NCBI GenBank assembly: GCA_000403255.2
Contig: KE159582.1
Span: forward strand, 360,724-424,723
Direction: 5' to 3'
DNA: 64,000 bases
Source: Lachnospiraceae bacterium 3-1
GTDB lineage: Bacteria > Bacillota > Clostridia > Lachnospirales > Lachnospiraceae
The notes under the pieces are model-generated. The model had not been told where the DNA came from. It did not search any database and worked only from the letters and a program-made list of their open reading frames with translations. Positions within the stretch are counted from its first letter, which is position 1; every line of letters starts with the position of its first letter. The position numbers and the translations under genes were made by a program. This document shows, piece after piece, positions 43,330 through 54,091 of this stretch.

Positions 43330-44349
43330 ATGCAGGAAATGATAAGAGTAGCAGTTGATGCCATGGGCGGTGATCATGCGCCTGCTGAGATGGTGAAAGG
43401 GGCAATCGACGCTGTTACGCTACGGCAGGACATTAAGGTATATCTGGTTGGCCAGCAGGATGTGGTGAACAAAGAGTTGGCAAAGCATTCTTATAATGGC
43501 TCCCAGATTGAAGTGATTCACGCCGAAGAGGTAATTGAAACCGCAGAACCTCCAGTGATGGCAATTCGAAAGAAGAAACAGTCATCGATTGTAGTGGGAA
43601 TGAATATGGTGAAGGGAAAGCAGGCAGACGCTTTTGTGTCGGCAGGAAGTTCTGGAGCCATATTAGTAGGCGGACAAGTTATTGTAGGAAGGATCAAGGG
43701 TATTGAACGTCCACCATTGGCGCCTCTGATTCCCACCAAAAAGGGAGTATCGTTATTGATTGACTGCGGTGCAAACGTAGACGCCAGAGCTTCCCATCTG
43801 GTTCAGTTTGCGAAAATGGGTTCCATTTATATGGAAAATGTATTAGGCGTTAAGAATCCGAAAGTTGCGATTGTCAATATTGGTGCAGAAGAGGAAAAAG
43901 GAAATGCACTGGTAAAGGAAACATTTCCGCTGTTGAAGAACTGTCCAGACATGAATTTCGTGGGAAGTATTGAAGCAAGGGATATTCCTCAAGGGGAAGC
44001 AGACGTGATTGTGTGTGAGGCATTTGTAGGAAATGTCATTTTAAAGCTTTATGAAGGTCTAAGCGGCACTTTGGTAGACGTGATAAAGCAGGGAATGATG
44101 GCAAGTCTCAGAAGCAAAATTGGCGCCCTGCTTGTAAAACCATCTTTGAAAAGGACCTTGAAGACCTTTGATGCAACAGAATATGGCGGTGCGCCATTGT
44201 TGGGATTGAACGGTCTGGTAGTCAAGACCCATGGAAGCGCAAAGGCGAAGGAAGTAATGAATTCCATTATTCAATGCGTCACTTTCAAGGAACAGGAAAT
44301 CAACGGAAAAATCAGAAAGAATATTGGAACATCTCCGGTGGAGGAGTAG
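43330..44349 (+). CDS. plsX: Phosphate acyltransferase PlsX
   Basis: 339 residues, with VAVDAMGGDHAP at the start and IDCGANVDARA. Converts acyl-ACP to acyl phosphate for phospholipid synthesis. AAGGAGGAAA precedes ATG 43330. Thirteen bases separate it from acpP. Confidence 0.96.
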   Translation: MQEMIRVAVDAMGGDHAPAEMVKGAIDAVTLRQDIKVYLVGQQDVVNKELAKHSYNGSQIEVIHAEEVIETAEPPVMAIRKKKQSSIVVGMNMVKGKQADAFVSAGSSGAILVGGQVIVGRIKGIERPPLAPLIPTKKGVSLLIDCGANVDARASHLVQFAKMGSIYMENVLGVKNPKVAIVNIGAEEEKGNALVKETFPLLKNCPDMNFVGSIEARDIPQGEADVIVCEAFVGNVILKLYEGLSGTLVDVIKQGMMASLRSKIGALLVKPSLKRTLKTFDATEYGGAPLLGLNGLVVKTHGSAKAKEVMNSIIQCVTFKEQEINGKIRKNIGTSPVEE

Positions 44350-44361
44350 AAAGGAACGAGA

Positions 44362-44592
44362 ATGGAGTTTGAAAAATTAAAAAAAATCATTGCAGAAGTA
44401 TTAAACGTTGACGTGGATGAAATCACAATGGATACTACATTTGTAGATGACTTAGGGGCAGATTCTCTGGATATTTTCCAGATAATCATGGGACTGGAGG
44501 AAGAATTTGACATCGAGATTGCCAATGAAGAGGCAGAAAAAATTGTAACAGTTGGAGATGCAGTAGAGCAGATTAAAAACGCCACGAACTGA
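44362..44592 (+). CDS. acpP: Acyl carrier protein
   Basis: 76 residues, with the phosphopantetheine attachment Ser35 in LGADSLD. Acidic, helical, standard length. Next to plsX, whose substrate it carries. A strong GCAACCACTTCC/GGAAGTGGTTGC hairpin (44657-44690) without T run lies between it and rnc. Confidence 0.97.
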   Translation: MEFEKLKKIIAEVLNVDVDEITMDTTFVDDLGADSLDIFQIIMGLEEEFDIEIANEEAEKIVTVGDAVEQIKNATN

Positions 44593-44714
44593 TCAGCGTA
44601 CAATAAATGTAAAAGGCATTGTTGTCTGCAAGTGTATGTGCAGGCAATTCCATGTGGCAACCACTTCCATGTTTTACGGGAAGTGGTTGCATTATTATAG
44701 AAAGGTATTATGTT

Positions 44715-45419
44715 ATGAAATTTCAGAAAGAATTTGAAGAGAAAATTGGGTATTGCTTTCAAAGCAGTCGTTTGTTAAAACAGGCGTTTACTCATAGTTC
44801 GTATGCAAATGAGCGCCATATGAGTAAGCTGGCAGATAATGAAAGACTTGAGTTTTTAGGGGATGCAGTTCTAGAAGTTGTGACCAGTGATTTTTTGTTC
44901 CATAGATATCCCAAATACCCAGAGGGTGAGCTGACCCGGCTTCGGGCAAGTATTGTTTGTGAACCCACCTTAGCATTTTGTACCAGAGATTTAGAGCTGG
45001 GCAAATATCTGTTATTAGGAAAAGGGGAAGCCCAGACTGGCGGAAGGGAACGAAAGTCGATTTTGTCGGATGCTATGGAAGCCGTTATTGGGGCAATTTA
45101 TTTAGATGGTGGTTTTGCTAGTGCAAAAGAGTTCATTCACCGTTTTGTATTAAATGACATAGAGCATAAACAGCTCTTTTATGATAGCAAGACTATCCTG
45201 CAGGAAGTGATACAGGGAAATTATTCTGAGGAATTGAGTTACTTCCTGCTGGCGGAAGAGGGGCCAGACCACGACAAAAAATTTATTGTGGAGGCGCGGA
45301 TTGGAACGACAGCTTATGGAAAAGGATGCGGACGAACGAAAAAAAGTGCAGAGCAGGAAGCAGCTTATGCCACATTACTTCAATTGAAAGAGCAGAAAAA
45401 TATAGATTTTCCGCAATAA
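44715..45419 (+). CDS. rnc: Ribonuclease III
   Basis: 234 residues. RNase III domain with the signature NERLEFLGDAVLEVV and the metal Glu in DAMEAVIGAIYLDGG, then a dsRNA-binding domain (KTILQEVIQGNYSEELSYFLLAEEGPDH...). Start at 44715 chosen as MKFQKEFEEKIGY. Nineteen bases before smc, with GGAGG between. Confidence 0.96.
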   Translation: MKFQKEFEEKIGYCFQSSRLLKQAFTHSSYANERHMSKLADNERLEFLGDAVLEVVTSDFLFHRYPKYPEGELTRLRASIVCEPTLAFCTRDLELGKYLLLGKGEAQTGGRERKSILSDAMEAVIGAIYLDGGFASAKEFIHRFVLNDIEHKQLFYDSKTILQEVIQGNYSEELSYFLLAEEGPDHDKKFIVEARIGTTAYGKGCGRTKKSAEQEAAYATLLQLKEQKNIDFPQ

Positions 45420-45437
45420 AAAATATCGGAGGAACAG

Positions 45438-48400
45438 ATGTATTTAAAAAGTATAGAGGTTCATGGCTTCAAATCCTTTGCCAATAAGATTCTGTTTGAA
45501 TTTCACAATGGAATTACTGGAATTGTAGGGCCCAATGGAAGCGGAAAAAGCAATGTGGCAGACGCTGTGCGTTGGGTGCTGGGAGAACAGCGGGTAAAGC
45601 AGCTTCGGGGAGCCAGTATGCAGGATGTTATTTTTTCTGGTACGGAGAACCGCAGGCCGTTAAGTTATGCATACGTTGCCATTACGTTGGATAATGGAGA
45701 TCGCCAACTGAATGTGGATTACAATGAGGTAACTGTGGCAAGGCGTGTATACCGTTCAGGGGAAAGTGAGTATTTGATTAATGGAACATCCTGTCGTTTG
45801 AAGGATGTGAATGAGCTGTTTTATGACACAGGAATTGGAAAAGAGGGATACTCCATCATCGGTCAGGGACAGATTGAGCGGATTTTGAGTGGGAAGCCAG
45901 AAGAACGGCGGGAGCTTTTTGATGAGGCGGCAGGAATTGTAAAATTTAAACGGCGCAAAGCTACAGCCCAGAAAAAATTAGAGGACGAGCGTCAGAATCT
46001 GGTGCGTGTGAATGATATTCTCTCAGAATTGGAGAAACAGGTAGAGCCCTTGGAACGTCAGGCAGAGAAAGCAAGACTGTATCTGAAAAAAAGAGAAGAG
46101 CTCAAAGAATATGATGTGAATATGTTTCTTTTGGATATGAAACGCATGGAAGAAGAGCTGGAATCCTTAAAAGAGAAGATGGGGATTGTAGAAGGGGATT
46201 TTAAGGAAGCAAACAGTTCTTATGGGAATATCAGGGAAGAATATGACCGGATGGAGCAGGAGATGGCCCAGGCGGATGAAAAGCTTTCTTCCTTACGGGA
46301 AGAATTGGGAAATACCACTGTGCATAAGGGACAGTTGGAAGGTCAGATAAATGTATTAAGAGAACAGATCCACGCAGCCCAACAGAATGAAGAGCATGTG
46401 AAGTCCAGACAGGATGCAGTGGAGAAGAACCGTCAGGAGCGGTTAGCGGAAAAAGCTGCCTGCGAGAAAGAAAAAGCCCGGTTGGATGATCAGGTAAAGT
46501 CCATGGAGGAACAAAAAAGCCAGGTTATGGCAAGATATCAGGAAATCCAGGAGGAGATTGCAAGGTGCAGCCGGAGAATTGAGGACGGAAAAAGTGATAT
46601 TATTGAATTATTAAATAATAAAGCCTCCACGAAGGCAAGACAGCAGCGTTATGATACCATGCAGGAGCAGATTAATATCCGTAAAGCCCAGCTAAGTAAG
46701 CGGCTGTTGGAGCAAAAAAGTGAAGAAGAAGAGCTCCAGCTTATGGTGGAGGAATGTGAGAAAAAGTATAGACAAGCCCAGGAGGTATGTGAAAACCTGG
46801 AAGAAGAAGGAAGAAGGCTGGAGGAAAAGAGTAAGCGCTGGCAGGAAAAACGGACGGAAACCCTGCAGTTGATGGAAGAAGATACTTCCAGATATCACAG
46901 GGAGAAATCCAGACTGGAATCCTTGATTAATATTGCAGAACGTTATGATGGATATGGTAATTCCATCCGGCGTGTGATGGAAAAGAAGGAGACAGAGCCA
47001 GGACTTTTGGGTGTAGTTGCAGATTTGATTCAGGTGGAGAAGCAGTATGAGATTGCCATTGAGACAGCCTTAGGCGGCAGTATTCAAAATATTGTAACCA
47101 ATGATGAGGCTACTGCCAAGAGAATGATTGAATTTTTAAAGAAAAATCGTTTTGGCAGGGCTACTTTTCTGCCCTTGACCAGTATAGGGAAAAGACCTGT
47201 TTCTGTAAATCAGGCAGCTTTGTCAGAGCCGGGCGTCATTGGCATCGGTAGCGAACTGGTGAAGTCAGACAGCAGGTATCAGGAATTAAAGACCTATCTG
47301 TTAGGCAGGACCTATGTGGTGGATACCATTGATCATGCAATTGGTCTGGCAAGAAAATACCAGTATAGTCTTCGGATTGTAACCTTAGAAGGGGAATCCC
47401 TTAGTCCAGGAGGTTCCATGACAGGAGGCGCCTTTCGAAATACCAGCAATCTTTTGGGTAGAAAACGAGAAATTGAGGATTTGCAGAAGGAGACACAAAG
47501 GATCGAGCAGACCCTTAAGGAGCATAGGAATCGTTTGGAGGATATCAATACAGCCAGAGAATTGTTAAAAGAAGATATTCGGCAAAATCAGGAAGAATTG
47601 CAGGAAGCAATGCTGGTACAGAATACAGAAAAAATGAGTCTGGAGCGGGTAAGGGAAGAAAAAGAGGGAAATGATCATCAGCTTACTTCTTTACAGATGG
47701 AAGGACGGGAAATTGAACGTCAGTTATTGGAAATCAGCGAGAACAGGGGACAGATTCAGGAAGAAATTCATGCAGCGGACCGGAGGGAGAAAGAGATCGA
47801 AGAAGAAACCAGGGAGTTTCAAGAGATTTTAGAAATCCAGAATAAGCTTGCAAAAGAAAGTCAGGAAGATGTTTCCAGAGTTCAGTTGGAAGAAGCAAAT
47901 TTCCAACAAAAGGCAGGATTTGCACAGGAAAATATTTTACGTATTTCTGCAGAAATCAAGAAGCTAGAAGAGGATTTAAAGACGGCAGAGCTGGAAAAAA
48001 TTCAGTCAAAGGAGGATATGCAAAAGAAGAATCAGGAGATTGAAGAATTTAGAAAAGCTATGGAGCAGTCTGAGACAGATAAAAACCGCTTGGAGGAGCA
48101 GATTGCCGCAAAACAGAAGGAAAGAGAGGAAATGTCCTCGGCCTACAAGGGATTTTTTCAGAAGCAGGAGGAATTGTCAAAACGTATCCATGATTTGGAT
48201 AAGGAATTGTACCGATTAAACAGCCAAAAAGAAAAACTGGATGATTCCATGGAGCATCAGGCAGGCTATATGTGGGAAGAATATGAGTTGACCCGTCACA
48301 ATGCCATGGCATTGCGAAAAGAGGAATATGATAATCCCACAGAGATGAAGAAACGGATTTTTGAGATAAAAGAAGAGATTCGAAAGCTGGGGGATGTAAA

Positions 48401-48995
48401 TGTAAATGCCATTGAGGATTATCGCAGCTTGTCAGAGCGTTATGTTTTCCTAAAGACCCAGCATGATGATCTGGTGGAGGCAGAGAAGACGCTGTTGGAT
48501 ATTATTGAGGAATTGGATACTGGAATGCGCAACCAGTTTACAGAGAAATTTGCTCAGATTCAAAAGGAATTTGACAAAGTGTTTAAGGAATTGTTTGGGG
48601 GTGGAAAGGGAACCTTGGAGTTGGTGGAGGATGAGGATATTTTGGAGTGCGGCATCCGCATCATTGCGCAGCCGCCCGGAAAGAAATTGCAGAATATGAT
48701 GCAGCTTTCCGGCGGTGAGAAGTCTTTGACAGCCATTTCTCTTCTGTTTGCCATCCAGAACTTAAAGCCATCCCCTTTTTGTCTGTTAGATGAGATTGAG
48801 GCGGCATTGGATGATTCCAATGTGGGACGGTTTGCCAAATATTTGCATAAATTGACAAAGGATACCCAGTTTATTGTAATTACTCATCGGCGGGGAACGA
48901 TGGAAGCGGCAGACCGGCTTTATGGAATTACCATGCAGGAAAAAGGCGTATCTACCTTGGTTTCGGTGGATTTGATTGAAACATTGGCTACCTAA
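45438..48995 (+). CDS. smc: Chromosome segregation protein SMC
   Basis: 1185 residues. Walker A GPNGSGKSN at 31-39, long coiled coils, a hinge at about 515-640 (LGVVADLIQV, ALGGSIQNIVTNDEA), and the C-terminal signature LSGGEKSLTAISLLFA with Walker B CLLDEIEAALDD. It condenses and organises the chromosome with ScpAB. Encoded in the standard rnc-smc-ftsY order. Confidence 0.97.
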   Translation: MYLKSIEVHGFKSFANKILFEFHNGITGIVGPNGSGKSNVADAVRWVLGEQRVKQLRGASMQDVIFSGTENRRPLSYAYVAITLDNGDRQLNVDYNEVTVARRVYRSGESEYLINGTSCRLKDVNELFYDTGIGKEGYSIIGQGQIERILSGKPEERRELFDEAAGIVKFKRRKATAQKKLEDERQNLVRVNDILSELEKQVEPLERQAEKARLYLKKREELKEYDVNMFLLDMKRMEEELESLKEKMGIVEGDFKEANSSYGNIREEYDRMEQEMAQADEKLSSLREELGNTTVHKGQLEGQINVLREQIHAAQQNEEHVKSRQDAVEKNRQERLAEKAACEKEKARLDDQVKSMEEQKSQVMARYQEIQEEIARCSRRIEDGKSDIIELLNNKASTKARQQRYDTMQEQINIRKAQLSKRLLEQKSEEEELQLMVEECEKKYRQAQEVCENLEEEGRRLEEKSKRWQEKRTETLQLMEEDTSRYHREKSRLESLINIAERYDGYGNSIRRVMEKKETEPGLLGVVADLIQVEKQYEIAIETALGGSIQNIVTNDEATAKRMIEFLKKNRFGRATFLPLTSIGKRPVSVNQAALSEPGVIGIGSELVKSDSRYQELKTYLLGRTYVVDTIDHAIGLARKYQYSLRIVTLEGESLSPGGSMTGGAFRNTSNLLGRKREIEDLQKETQRIEQTLKEHRNRLEDINTARELLKEDIRQNQEELQEAMLVQNTEKMSLERVREEKEGNDHQLTSLQMEGREIERQLLEISENRGQIQEEIHAADRREKEIEEETREFQEILEIQNKLAKESQEDVSRVQLEEANFQQKAGFAQENILRISAEIKKLEEDLKTAELEKIQSKEDMQKKNQEIEEFRKAMEQSETDKNRLEEQIAAKQKEREEMSSAYKGFFQKQEELSKRIHDLDKELYRLNSQKEKLDDSMEHQAGYMWEEYELTRHNAMALRKEEYDNPTEMKKRIFEIKEEIRKLGDVNVNAIEDYRSLSERYVFLKTQHDDLVEAEKTLLDIIEELDTGMRNQFTEKFAQIQKEFDKVFKELFGGGKGTLELVEDEDILECGIRIIAQPPGKKLQNMMQLSGGEKSLTAISLLFAIQNLKPSPFCLLDEIEAALDDSNVGRFAKYLHKLTKDTQFIVITHRRGTMEAADRLYGITMQEKGVSTLVSVDLIETLAT

Positions 48996-49012
48996 CAGAA
49001 AGGAGTATTATT

Positions 49013-49987
49013 ATGAGTGGTGAAGGAAAAGAAAAAAAAGGGTTTTTTAAACGGCTGGTGCAGGGGCTGACGAAAACCAGGGATCAGATTGTATCTGGAA
49101 TTGATTCTATTTTCAGCGGATTTTCCAGTATAGATGAAGAGTTTTATGAAGAGATTGAAGAGATTCTCATTATGGGAGATTTGGGTGTTCATGCTACCAC
49201 AGAGATTATTGAAAATTTGAAGGTGAAGGTAAAAGAACAGCATATCAAGGAGCCTGCGCAGTGCAAAGAGCTTTTGATTTCCAGTATCAAAGAGCAGATG
49301 GATGTGGGAGAAACCGCTTATCGCTTTGAAGATGAAAAGTCTGTGGTGCTTGTCATTGGCGTGAACGGGGTAGGGAAAACCACCTCCGTTGGAAAACTGG
49401 CTGGAAAACTGAAGGATCAGGGAAAAAAAGTAGTACTTGCAGCGGCAGATACCTTCAGGGCTGCTGCTGGGGAACAGCTTAGCGAGTGGGCGAACCGGGC
49501 AGGAGTAGAGATGATTGGAGGCCAGGAAGGGGCAGATCCTGCAGCAGTTGTCTATGATGCAGTAGCGGCAGCAAAGGCAAGGAATGCGGATGTGCTGCTG
49601 TGTGACACAGCAGGAAGGCTTCATAATAAGAAAAACCTGATGGAAGAATTGAAAAAAATCCATAGAATTCTGGAGAAGGAATATAAAGAGGCTTTCCGGG
49701 AAACCTTAGTTGTGCTGGATGGAACTACCGGACAGAATGCTCTTGCCCAGGCAAAACAGTTTTCGGAAGTGGCAGAAATATCAGGGATTATTTTGACGAA
49801 AATGGACGGGACTGCCAAAGGCGGCATTGCTGTGGCAATTCAGTCAGAGCTTGGCATTCCGGTAAAATATATCGGTGTAGGAGAGACCATTGACGATTTA
49901 CAGAAATTTGATTCGGAGCAGTTTGTAAACGCCCTGTTTTCTACCAAGGAGAATTTGGAGGAGGAAGAAAACCATGTTGACTCTTGA
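49013..49987 (+). CDS. ftsY: Signal recognition particle receptor FtsY
   Basis: 324 residues. N domain, then G domain with GVNGVGKTTSVGKLA, LAAADTFRAAA, DTAGRLHNK and TKMDGTAKGG. It lacks the long acidic A domain of enterobacterial FtsY, as usual for Firmicutes. Receptor for Ffh at the membrane. Its end overlaps the ilvA start by 14 bases. Confidence 0.97.
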   Translation: MSGEGKEKKGFFKRLVQGLTKTRDQIVSGIDSIFSGFSSIDEEFYEEIEEILIMGDLGVHATTEIIENLKVKVKEQHIKEPAQCKELLISSIKEQMDVGETAYRFEDEKSVVLVIGVNGVGKTTSVGKLAGKLKDQGKKVVLAAADTFRAAAGEQLSEWANRAGVEMIGGQEGADPAAVVYDAVAAAKARNADVLLCDTAGRLHNKKNLMEELKKIHRILEKEYKEAFRETLVVLDGTTGQNALAQAKQFSEVAEISGIILTKMDGTAKGGIAVAIQSELGIPVKYIGVGETIDDLQKFDSEQFVNALFSTKENLEEEENHVDS

Positions 49988-51185
49988 AAGATTTGAGGAA
50001 GCGAGTAAGATTGTAAAAGAAGTGACATTAGAAACAAAGCTGGTTTACAGTGATTATTTAAGCGAACAAACGGGAAATAAAGTGTATCTAAAACCGGAAA
50101 ATATGCAGTTTACCGGGGCGTATAAAGTCCGGGGCGCTTATTACAAAATTAGTACCCTTACAGAAGAAGAACGAGAAAAAGGTTTGATTACTGCTTCAGC
50201 AGGCAACCATGCGCAGGGCGTAGCTTATGCTGCAAAATGTTATGGGGTGAAGGCAACCATTGTTATGCCTACCACTACCCCTTTGATTAAGGTAAACCGT
50301 ACCAAAGGGTATGGGGCAAATGTTATTTTGCACGGGGATGTGTATGATGAATCCTGTCAGAAGGCTTATGAACTGGCTGAGGAGCATGGATATACCTTTA
50401 TTCATCCTTTTGATGATTTAGCAGTGGCTACTGGGCAGGGGACCATTGCAATGGAAATCTTTAAGGAGCTTCCTTTGGTAGAATATATTCTGGTACCCAT
50501 CGGGGGCGGTGGACTTGCCACTGGAGTTTCTGCCCTTGCCAAGCTTTTGAATCCTAAGATTAAAGTGATTGGTGTGGAGCCTGCTGGGGCAAATTGTATG
50601 CAGGAGTCCATAAAGGCTGGAAAGGTTACAACCCTTCCAGGAGTCAGCACCATTGCGGATGGTACAGCGGTAAAGACGCCAGGCGAAAAGATTTTTCCAT
50701 ATATCCGGGAAAATCTGGATGACATTATTACTGTGGAAGATGATGAATTGATTGTGGCATTTTTGGATATGGTGGAAAACCACAAGATGGTAGTGGAAAA
50801 TTCTGGGCTTTTGACGGTAGCAGCGCTGCGCCATCTGAATGTGGAAAATAAACGGGTGGTTTCTATTCTAAGCGGTGGAAATATGGATGTCATTACCATG
50901 TCTTCTGTGGTGCAGCAGGGATTGATTTTTCGCGACAGAATTTTTACAGTTTCGGTGCTTTTGCCGGATAAGCCAGGAGAATTGTGTAAAGTAGCAGATA
51001 CAATCGCAAAACAGCAAGGAAATGTTATAAAACTAGAGCATAATCAGTTTGTGTCCACCAACCGGAATGCGGCTGTGGAGCTTCGGATTACCATGGAAGC
51101 CTTTGGTACGGAGCATAAGGAGCAGATTATGAGAGCGTTGGAGCAGGGAGGCTATCAGCCTAAGTCGGTAAGGACAAATTTGTAA
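49974..51185 (+). CDS. ilvA: Threonine ammonia-lyase, ACT-containing catabolic type
   Basis: 403 residues. PLP Lys51 in FTGAYKVRGAYYK, glycine loop GGGGLATG, and one C-terminal ACT-like domain from about 330 (FTVSVLLPDKPGELCKVADTIAKQ). It converts threonine to 2-oxobutyrate. Length and single ACT domain resemble the short enzyme often called ilvA/tdcB. GGAGGAGG precedes the ATG. Translationally coupled to ftsY, a position conserved in some clostridia. Confidence 0.93.
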   Translation: MLTLERFEEASKIVKEVTLETKLVYSDYLSEQTGNKVYLKPENMQFTGAYKVRGAYYKISTLTEEEREKGLITASAGNHAQGVAYAAKCYGVKATIVMPTTTPLIKVNRTKGYGANVILHGDVYDESCQKAYELAEEHGYTFIHPFDDLAVATGQGTIAMEIFKELPLVEYILVPIGGGGLATGVSALAKLLNPKIKVIGVEPAGANCMQESIKAGKVTTLPGVSTIADGTAVKTPGEKIFPYIRENLDDIITVEDDELIVAFLDMVENHKMVVENSGLLTVAALRHLNVENKRVVSILSGGNMDVITMSSVVQQGLIFRDRIFTVSVLLPDKPGELCKVADTIAKQQGNVIKLEHNQFVSTNRNAAVELRITMEAFGTEHKEQIMRALEQGGYQPKSVRTNL

Positions 51186-51221
51186 AATGAGAATAGATTT
51201 TTAGGAATAATGGAGGAAGAC

Positions 51222-52472
51222 ATGAACCTTACTTTGGAACAAATTGGAGAAAAAGCGAAACAGGCGGAAGCAGTCTTACGGACCTTGTCTGCCAATCAAA
51301 AAAATAAAGTTTTGACTACCGCAGCAGACTATCTTGTGGCAAATATGAAAATGCTGTTGGAGGCGAATCACAGGGATATAGAGCTGGCCAAGGAAAAGGG
51401 GATGGCGCCTGGGCTGGTTGATCGGCTGCTGCTCACAGAAGCCAGAATTGCTCAGATGGCAGAGGGACTCAGGCAGATTGCAGAGCTTGAGGATCCCATT
51501 GGAGAAGTGTTATCCATGAAGCCGCGCCCCAATGGGCTTTTGATTGGTCAAAAACGAGTGCCTTTGGGAGTGATTGGCATTATTTATGAATCTCGTCCTA
51601 ATGTGACAGCGGATGCGTTTGGCCTTTGTTTTAAAGCAGGGAATGTGGTGATTCTTCGGGGCGGAAAGGATGCCATTCATTCCAATCATGCAATTACAAT
51701 GACATTGCAGGAAGCTTTGGTAAAATGCCAACTGCCTCAAGATGCCATCCAACTGATTACGGATACCAGCCATGAGACAGCAGCGGAATTTATGAAGCTG
51801 AATCAATATGTGGATGTGCTGATTCCCAGGGGCGGCGCAGGGTTGATTCGTACCGTGGTGGAGCAGGCAACTGTTCCTGTGATTGAAACGGGCACGGGAA
51901 ATTGCCACATTTATGTGGATGAATCTGCAGATCTTGCCATGGCAGTGGACATTATTTTCAATGCCAAAACCCAGAGAATCGGCGTGTGCAATGCCTGTGA
52001 ATCCTTGGTTGTTCATGAGAAAGTGAAGGATGCGCTGCTTCCTAAATTGGCAGAGCGGTTGGCGGAAAAGCAGGTAGAGCTGCGAGGGGATGCGGAAAGC
52101 TGTGAATCCTGTGCCAGTATTCTTCCAGCAAAGGAGGAAGACTGGGGGATGGAATACCTGGATTATATCCTGTCTGTGAAAACGGTAGCATCCATTGATG
52201 AGGCAATTGCCCATATTAATCGATATAATACGGGTCATTCCGAGGCCATTATTACAAAGGACTATGACAATTCCAGAAGATTTCTGGATGAGATAGATGC
52301 AGCAGCAGTGTATGTCAATGCATCTACACGGTTTACAGATGGATTTGAGTTTGGATTTGGGGGAGAAATCGGCATCAGTACCCAGAAACTTCATGCAAGA
52401 GGACCGATGGGCTTAAAGGAACTGACAAGTACAAAATATATCATATATGGCAATGGGCAGATCAGGCCATAA
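51222..52472 (+). CDS. proA: Glutamate-5-semialdehyde dehydrogenase
   Basis: 416 residues. Catalytic Cys is in [14 protein letters not shown]; the NADPH region includes [15 protein letters not shown] and the C-terminal part has [25 protein letters not shown]. Second-last step to proline. proB is not adjacent. Start at 51222 is chosen, GGAGG upstream. Confidence 0.95.
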   Translation: MNLTLEQIGEKAKQAEAVLRTLSANQKNKVLTTAADYLVANMKMLLEANHRDIELAKEKGMAPGLVDRLLLTEARIAQMAEGLRQIAELEDPIGEVLSMKPRPNGLLIGQKRVPLGVIGIIYESRPNVTADAFGLCFKAGNVVILRGGKDAIHSNHAITMTLQEALVKCQLPQDAIQLITDTSHETAAEFMKLNQYVDVLIPRGGAGLIRTVVEQATVPVIETGTGNCHIYVDESADLAMAVDIIFNAKTQRIGVCNACESLVVHEKVKDALLPKLAERLAEKQVELRGDAESCESCASILPAKEEDWGMEYLDYILSVKTVASIDEAIAHINRYNTGHSEAIITKDYDNSRRFLDEIDAAAVYVNASTRFTDGFEFGFGGEIGISTQKLHARGPMGLKELTSTKYIIYGNGQIRP

Positions 52473-52499
52473 AGCAAAGCAGAAGGCGAAGGTAAGCAT

Positions 52500-53036
52500 A
52501 TGTTAGAGGCAACTTTTGAAATATTATCAGAATCTCAAATTACCAAGGAACTATTCCAATATTTTAATCGTCATCAGGAGGTAAAACGCTGCTGGCGTAA
52601 GGAAGGGAATGTGTGGAAATTAAAGGATATTTCTTTTGTGGAAGAGTGGAAGGATGCGGAATATGAGTTTTTGGTGAAATGTCTGAAAAACACCATAAAT
52701 ACTGGGGGATTTGTATTCGGATGCTTTGAGGAAGGGAAGCTTGTGGGTTTTACTTCTGTGGAGAACGAGCATTTTGGCTCTCGGGGACAGTATGTACAGC
52801 TTTCTTGCATTCACGTATCTTGTGAATGCAGGAATAAGGGATATGGGAAGCAGTTGTTCCAACGGGCGATGCTTGCAGGTAGAAAACTGGAAGCTGAGAA
52901 GTTGTACATATCTGCTCATTCCTCAGAAGAGACGCAAGCCTTTTACCATGCTCTCGGATGTGTGGAAGCACAAGAGTATAATGAGGAATTGCATGCAGCA
53001 GAGCCATGTGATTGCCAGTTGGAGTATGTGTTGTAA
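52500..53036 (+). CDS. GNAT-family N-acetyltransferase
   Basis: 178 residues. The acetyl-CoA binding motif A is in CIHVSCECRNKGYGKQLFQRAM, with the R-N-K-G-Y-G pattern of GNAT. C-terminal HSSEETQAFYHALGC fits. Substrate unknown. Its stop codon lies inside the first 89-bp repeat. Confidence 0.88.
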   Translation: MLEATFEILSESQITKELFQYFNRHQEVKRCWRKEGNVWKLKDISFVEEWKDAEYEFLVKCLKNTINTGGFVFGCFEEGKLVGFTSVENEHFGSRGQYVQLSCIHVSCECRNKGYGKQLFQRAMLAGRKLEAEKLYISAHSSEETQAFYHALGCVEAQEYNEELHAAEPCDCQLEYVL

Positions 53037-53120
53037 TGAAAAAATGGAGCTGCTGGAAAATGAGATTTTTGCACTTGATGGGGTGTGAAAAATCCTTCAT
53101 TTCCCAGCGGCTCTATTTTT
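53032..53120. repeat. 89-bp palindromic direct repeat, copy 1
   Basis: Identical to 54323-54411 at 87 of 89 bases. It is a long bidirectional terminator hairpin (AAAAATGGAGC and GGCTCTATTTTT ends). 53121-53289 holds no gene I can support. Confidence 0.88.
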
Positions 53121-53289
53121 TGCTTATAATCATCTATTGTATATAGATATGATTGGGCAATACTTTTTCCAGAGGGGGAGATGGCTGTTTGCAATTGTCA
53201 GATGTCAATATCATACTATAGGTGTTTTTAGAAACAAATAGATTATAAAGAAATATAGAAATTGTATCTACAATGGAATAAAGGTATTA

Positions 53290-53318
53290 TTGACAATATA
53301 TTTTTTATGATATATATT
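53290..53318 (+). promoter_or_regulatory. Promoter of the bacteriocin-like gene
   Basis: TTGACA, 17-base spacer, TATATT, followed by TATTTATAGAG and a GGGGAGG-rich leader. The same promoter layout recurs at 57953-57981. Confidence 0.8.
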
Positions 53319-53443
53319 ATTATTATTATTATTTATAGAGCATATATCATAGTAGGGGGAGGGGTGTTTCCATTGAGATAACTTGAGTTTTTTATGCGTT
53401 AAATGGCAAGCCGGTAGGAAGATTGATAAGGAGGTTTGTGTTT

Positions 53444-54079
53444 ATGAAGAAATTTAATAAGATTATTGCAACTATGCTTACTGTATTTGTTTGTGCAAGC
53501 AGTCTGTATATCCAGCCGGTATTCGCAGCTACAAATATAGAAAATGAAGATAGCTTATATGAGAGTGGGAAATATGAAACTGTAAATATTGATGGGACAA
53601 ATTATATATATCATTATTATTATGAAGGTAATAGCAGAGTAATAAGTATTACAAATGATATGGATAATTCTGTTGACAAAATTATTTATAACGAGAATGA
53701 ACATTCAATGTATGTGAATAATAAAGTTTATAAAATGGGGGAAATCAGTCATAATGTGTTGCAGCCATACGCAACGAATGGTTGGGAGACAACTTCAAAT
53801 GAGACACATTATGTTTCTTGGGCTAAGGGTACAACAGTTGCGGTTGTTGCAGGCATAATTGCCATTTGTTTGTCTGGTCTTGGAGCAGCAGGTGTGATAG
53901 CAGCTATAGGGCCGGGAGCATTGTCAGTGTTAGCTTCCTCAGCTGTTGGAGGAACTGTATATTTGAAATTGCAATGGCTTTATTCGGCATTTACAGTGCC
54001 ACAATATAGATATCTCTGGTCCTTTAAAGCGAGTACGGGAGAAACTTATGGTACGTTTGTGTCGCTTGTCACTTTTTAA
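53444..54079 (+). CDS. Secreted bacteriocin-like protein
   Basis: 211 residues. Signal peptide (MKKFNKIIATMLTVFVCASS, cleavage likely after VFA near 28). Residues 29-110 are a polar region, then a 45-residue Gly/Ala-rich hydrophobic stretch at 130-174 (VAVVAGIIAICLSGLGAAGV), then an aromatic C-terminus (YRYLWSFKASTGE). This shape and the adjacent small membrane protein suggest a secreted toxin or bacteriocin, but I recognise no exact family, and a plain surface protein is possible. AAGGAGG precedes ATG 53444. Lower GC than the flanking core genes. Confidence 0.6.
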   Translation: MKKFNKIIATMLTVFVCASSLYIQPVFAATNIENEDSLYESGKYETVNIDGTNYIYHYYYEGNSRVISITNDMDNSVDKIIYNENEHSMYVNNKVYKMGEISHNVLQPYATNGWETTSNETHYVSWAKGTTVAVVAGIIAICLSGLGAAGVIAAIGPGALSVLASSAVGGTVYLKLQWLYSAFTVPQYRYLWSFKASTGETYGTFVSLVTF

Positions 54080-54091
54080 TGGATAGAGAGT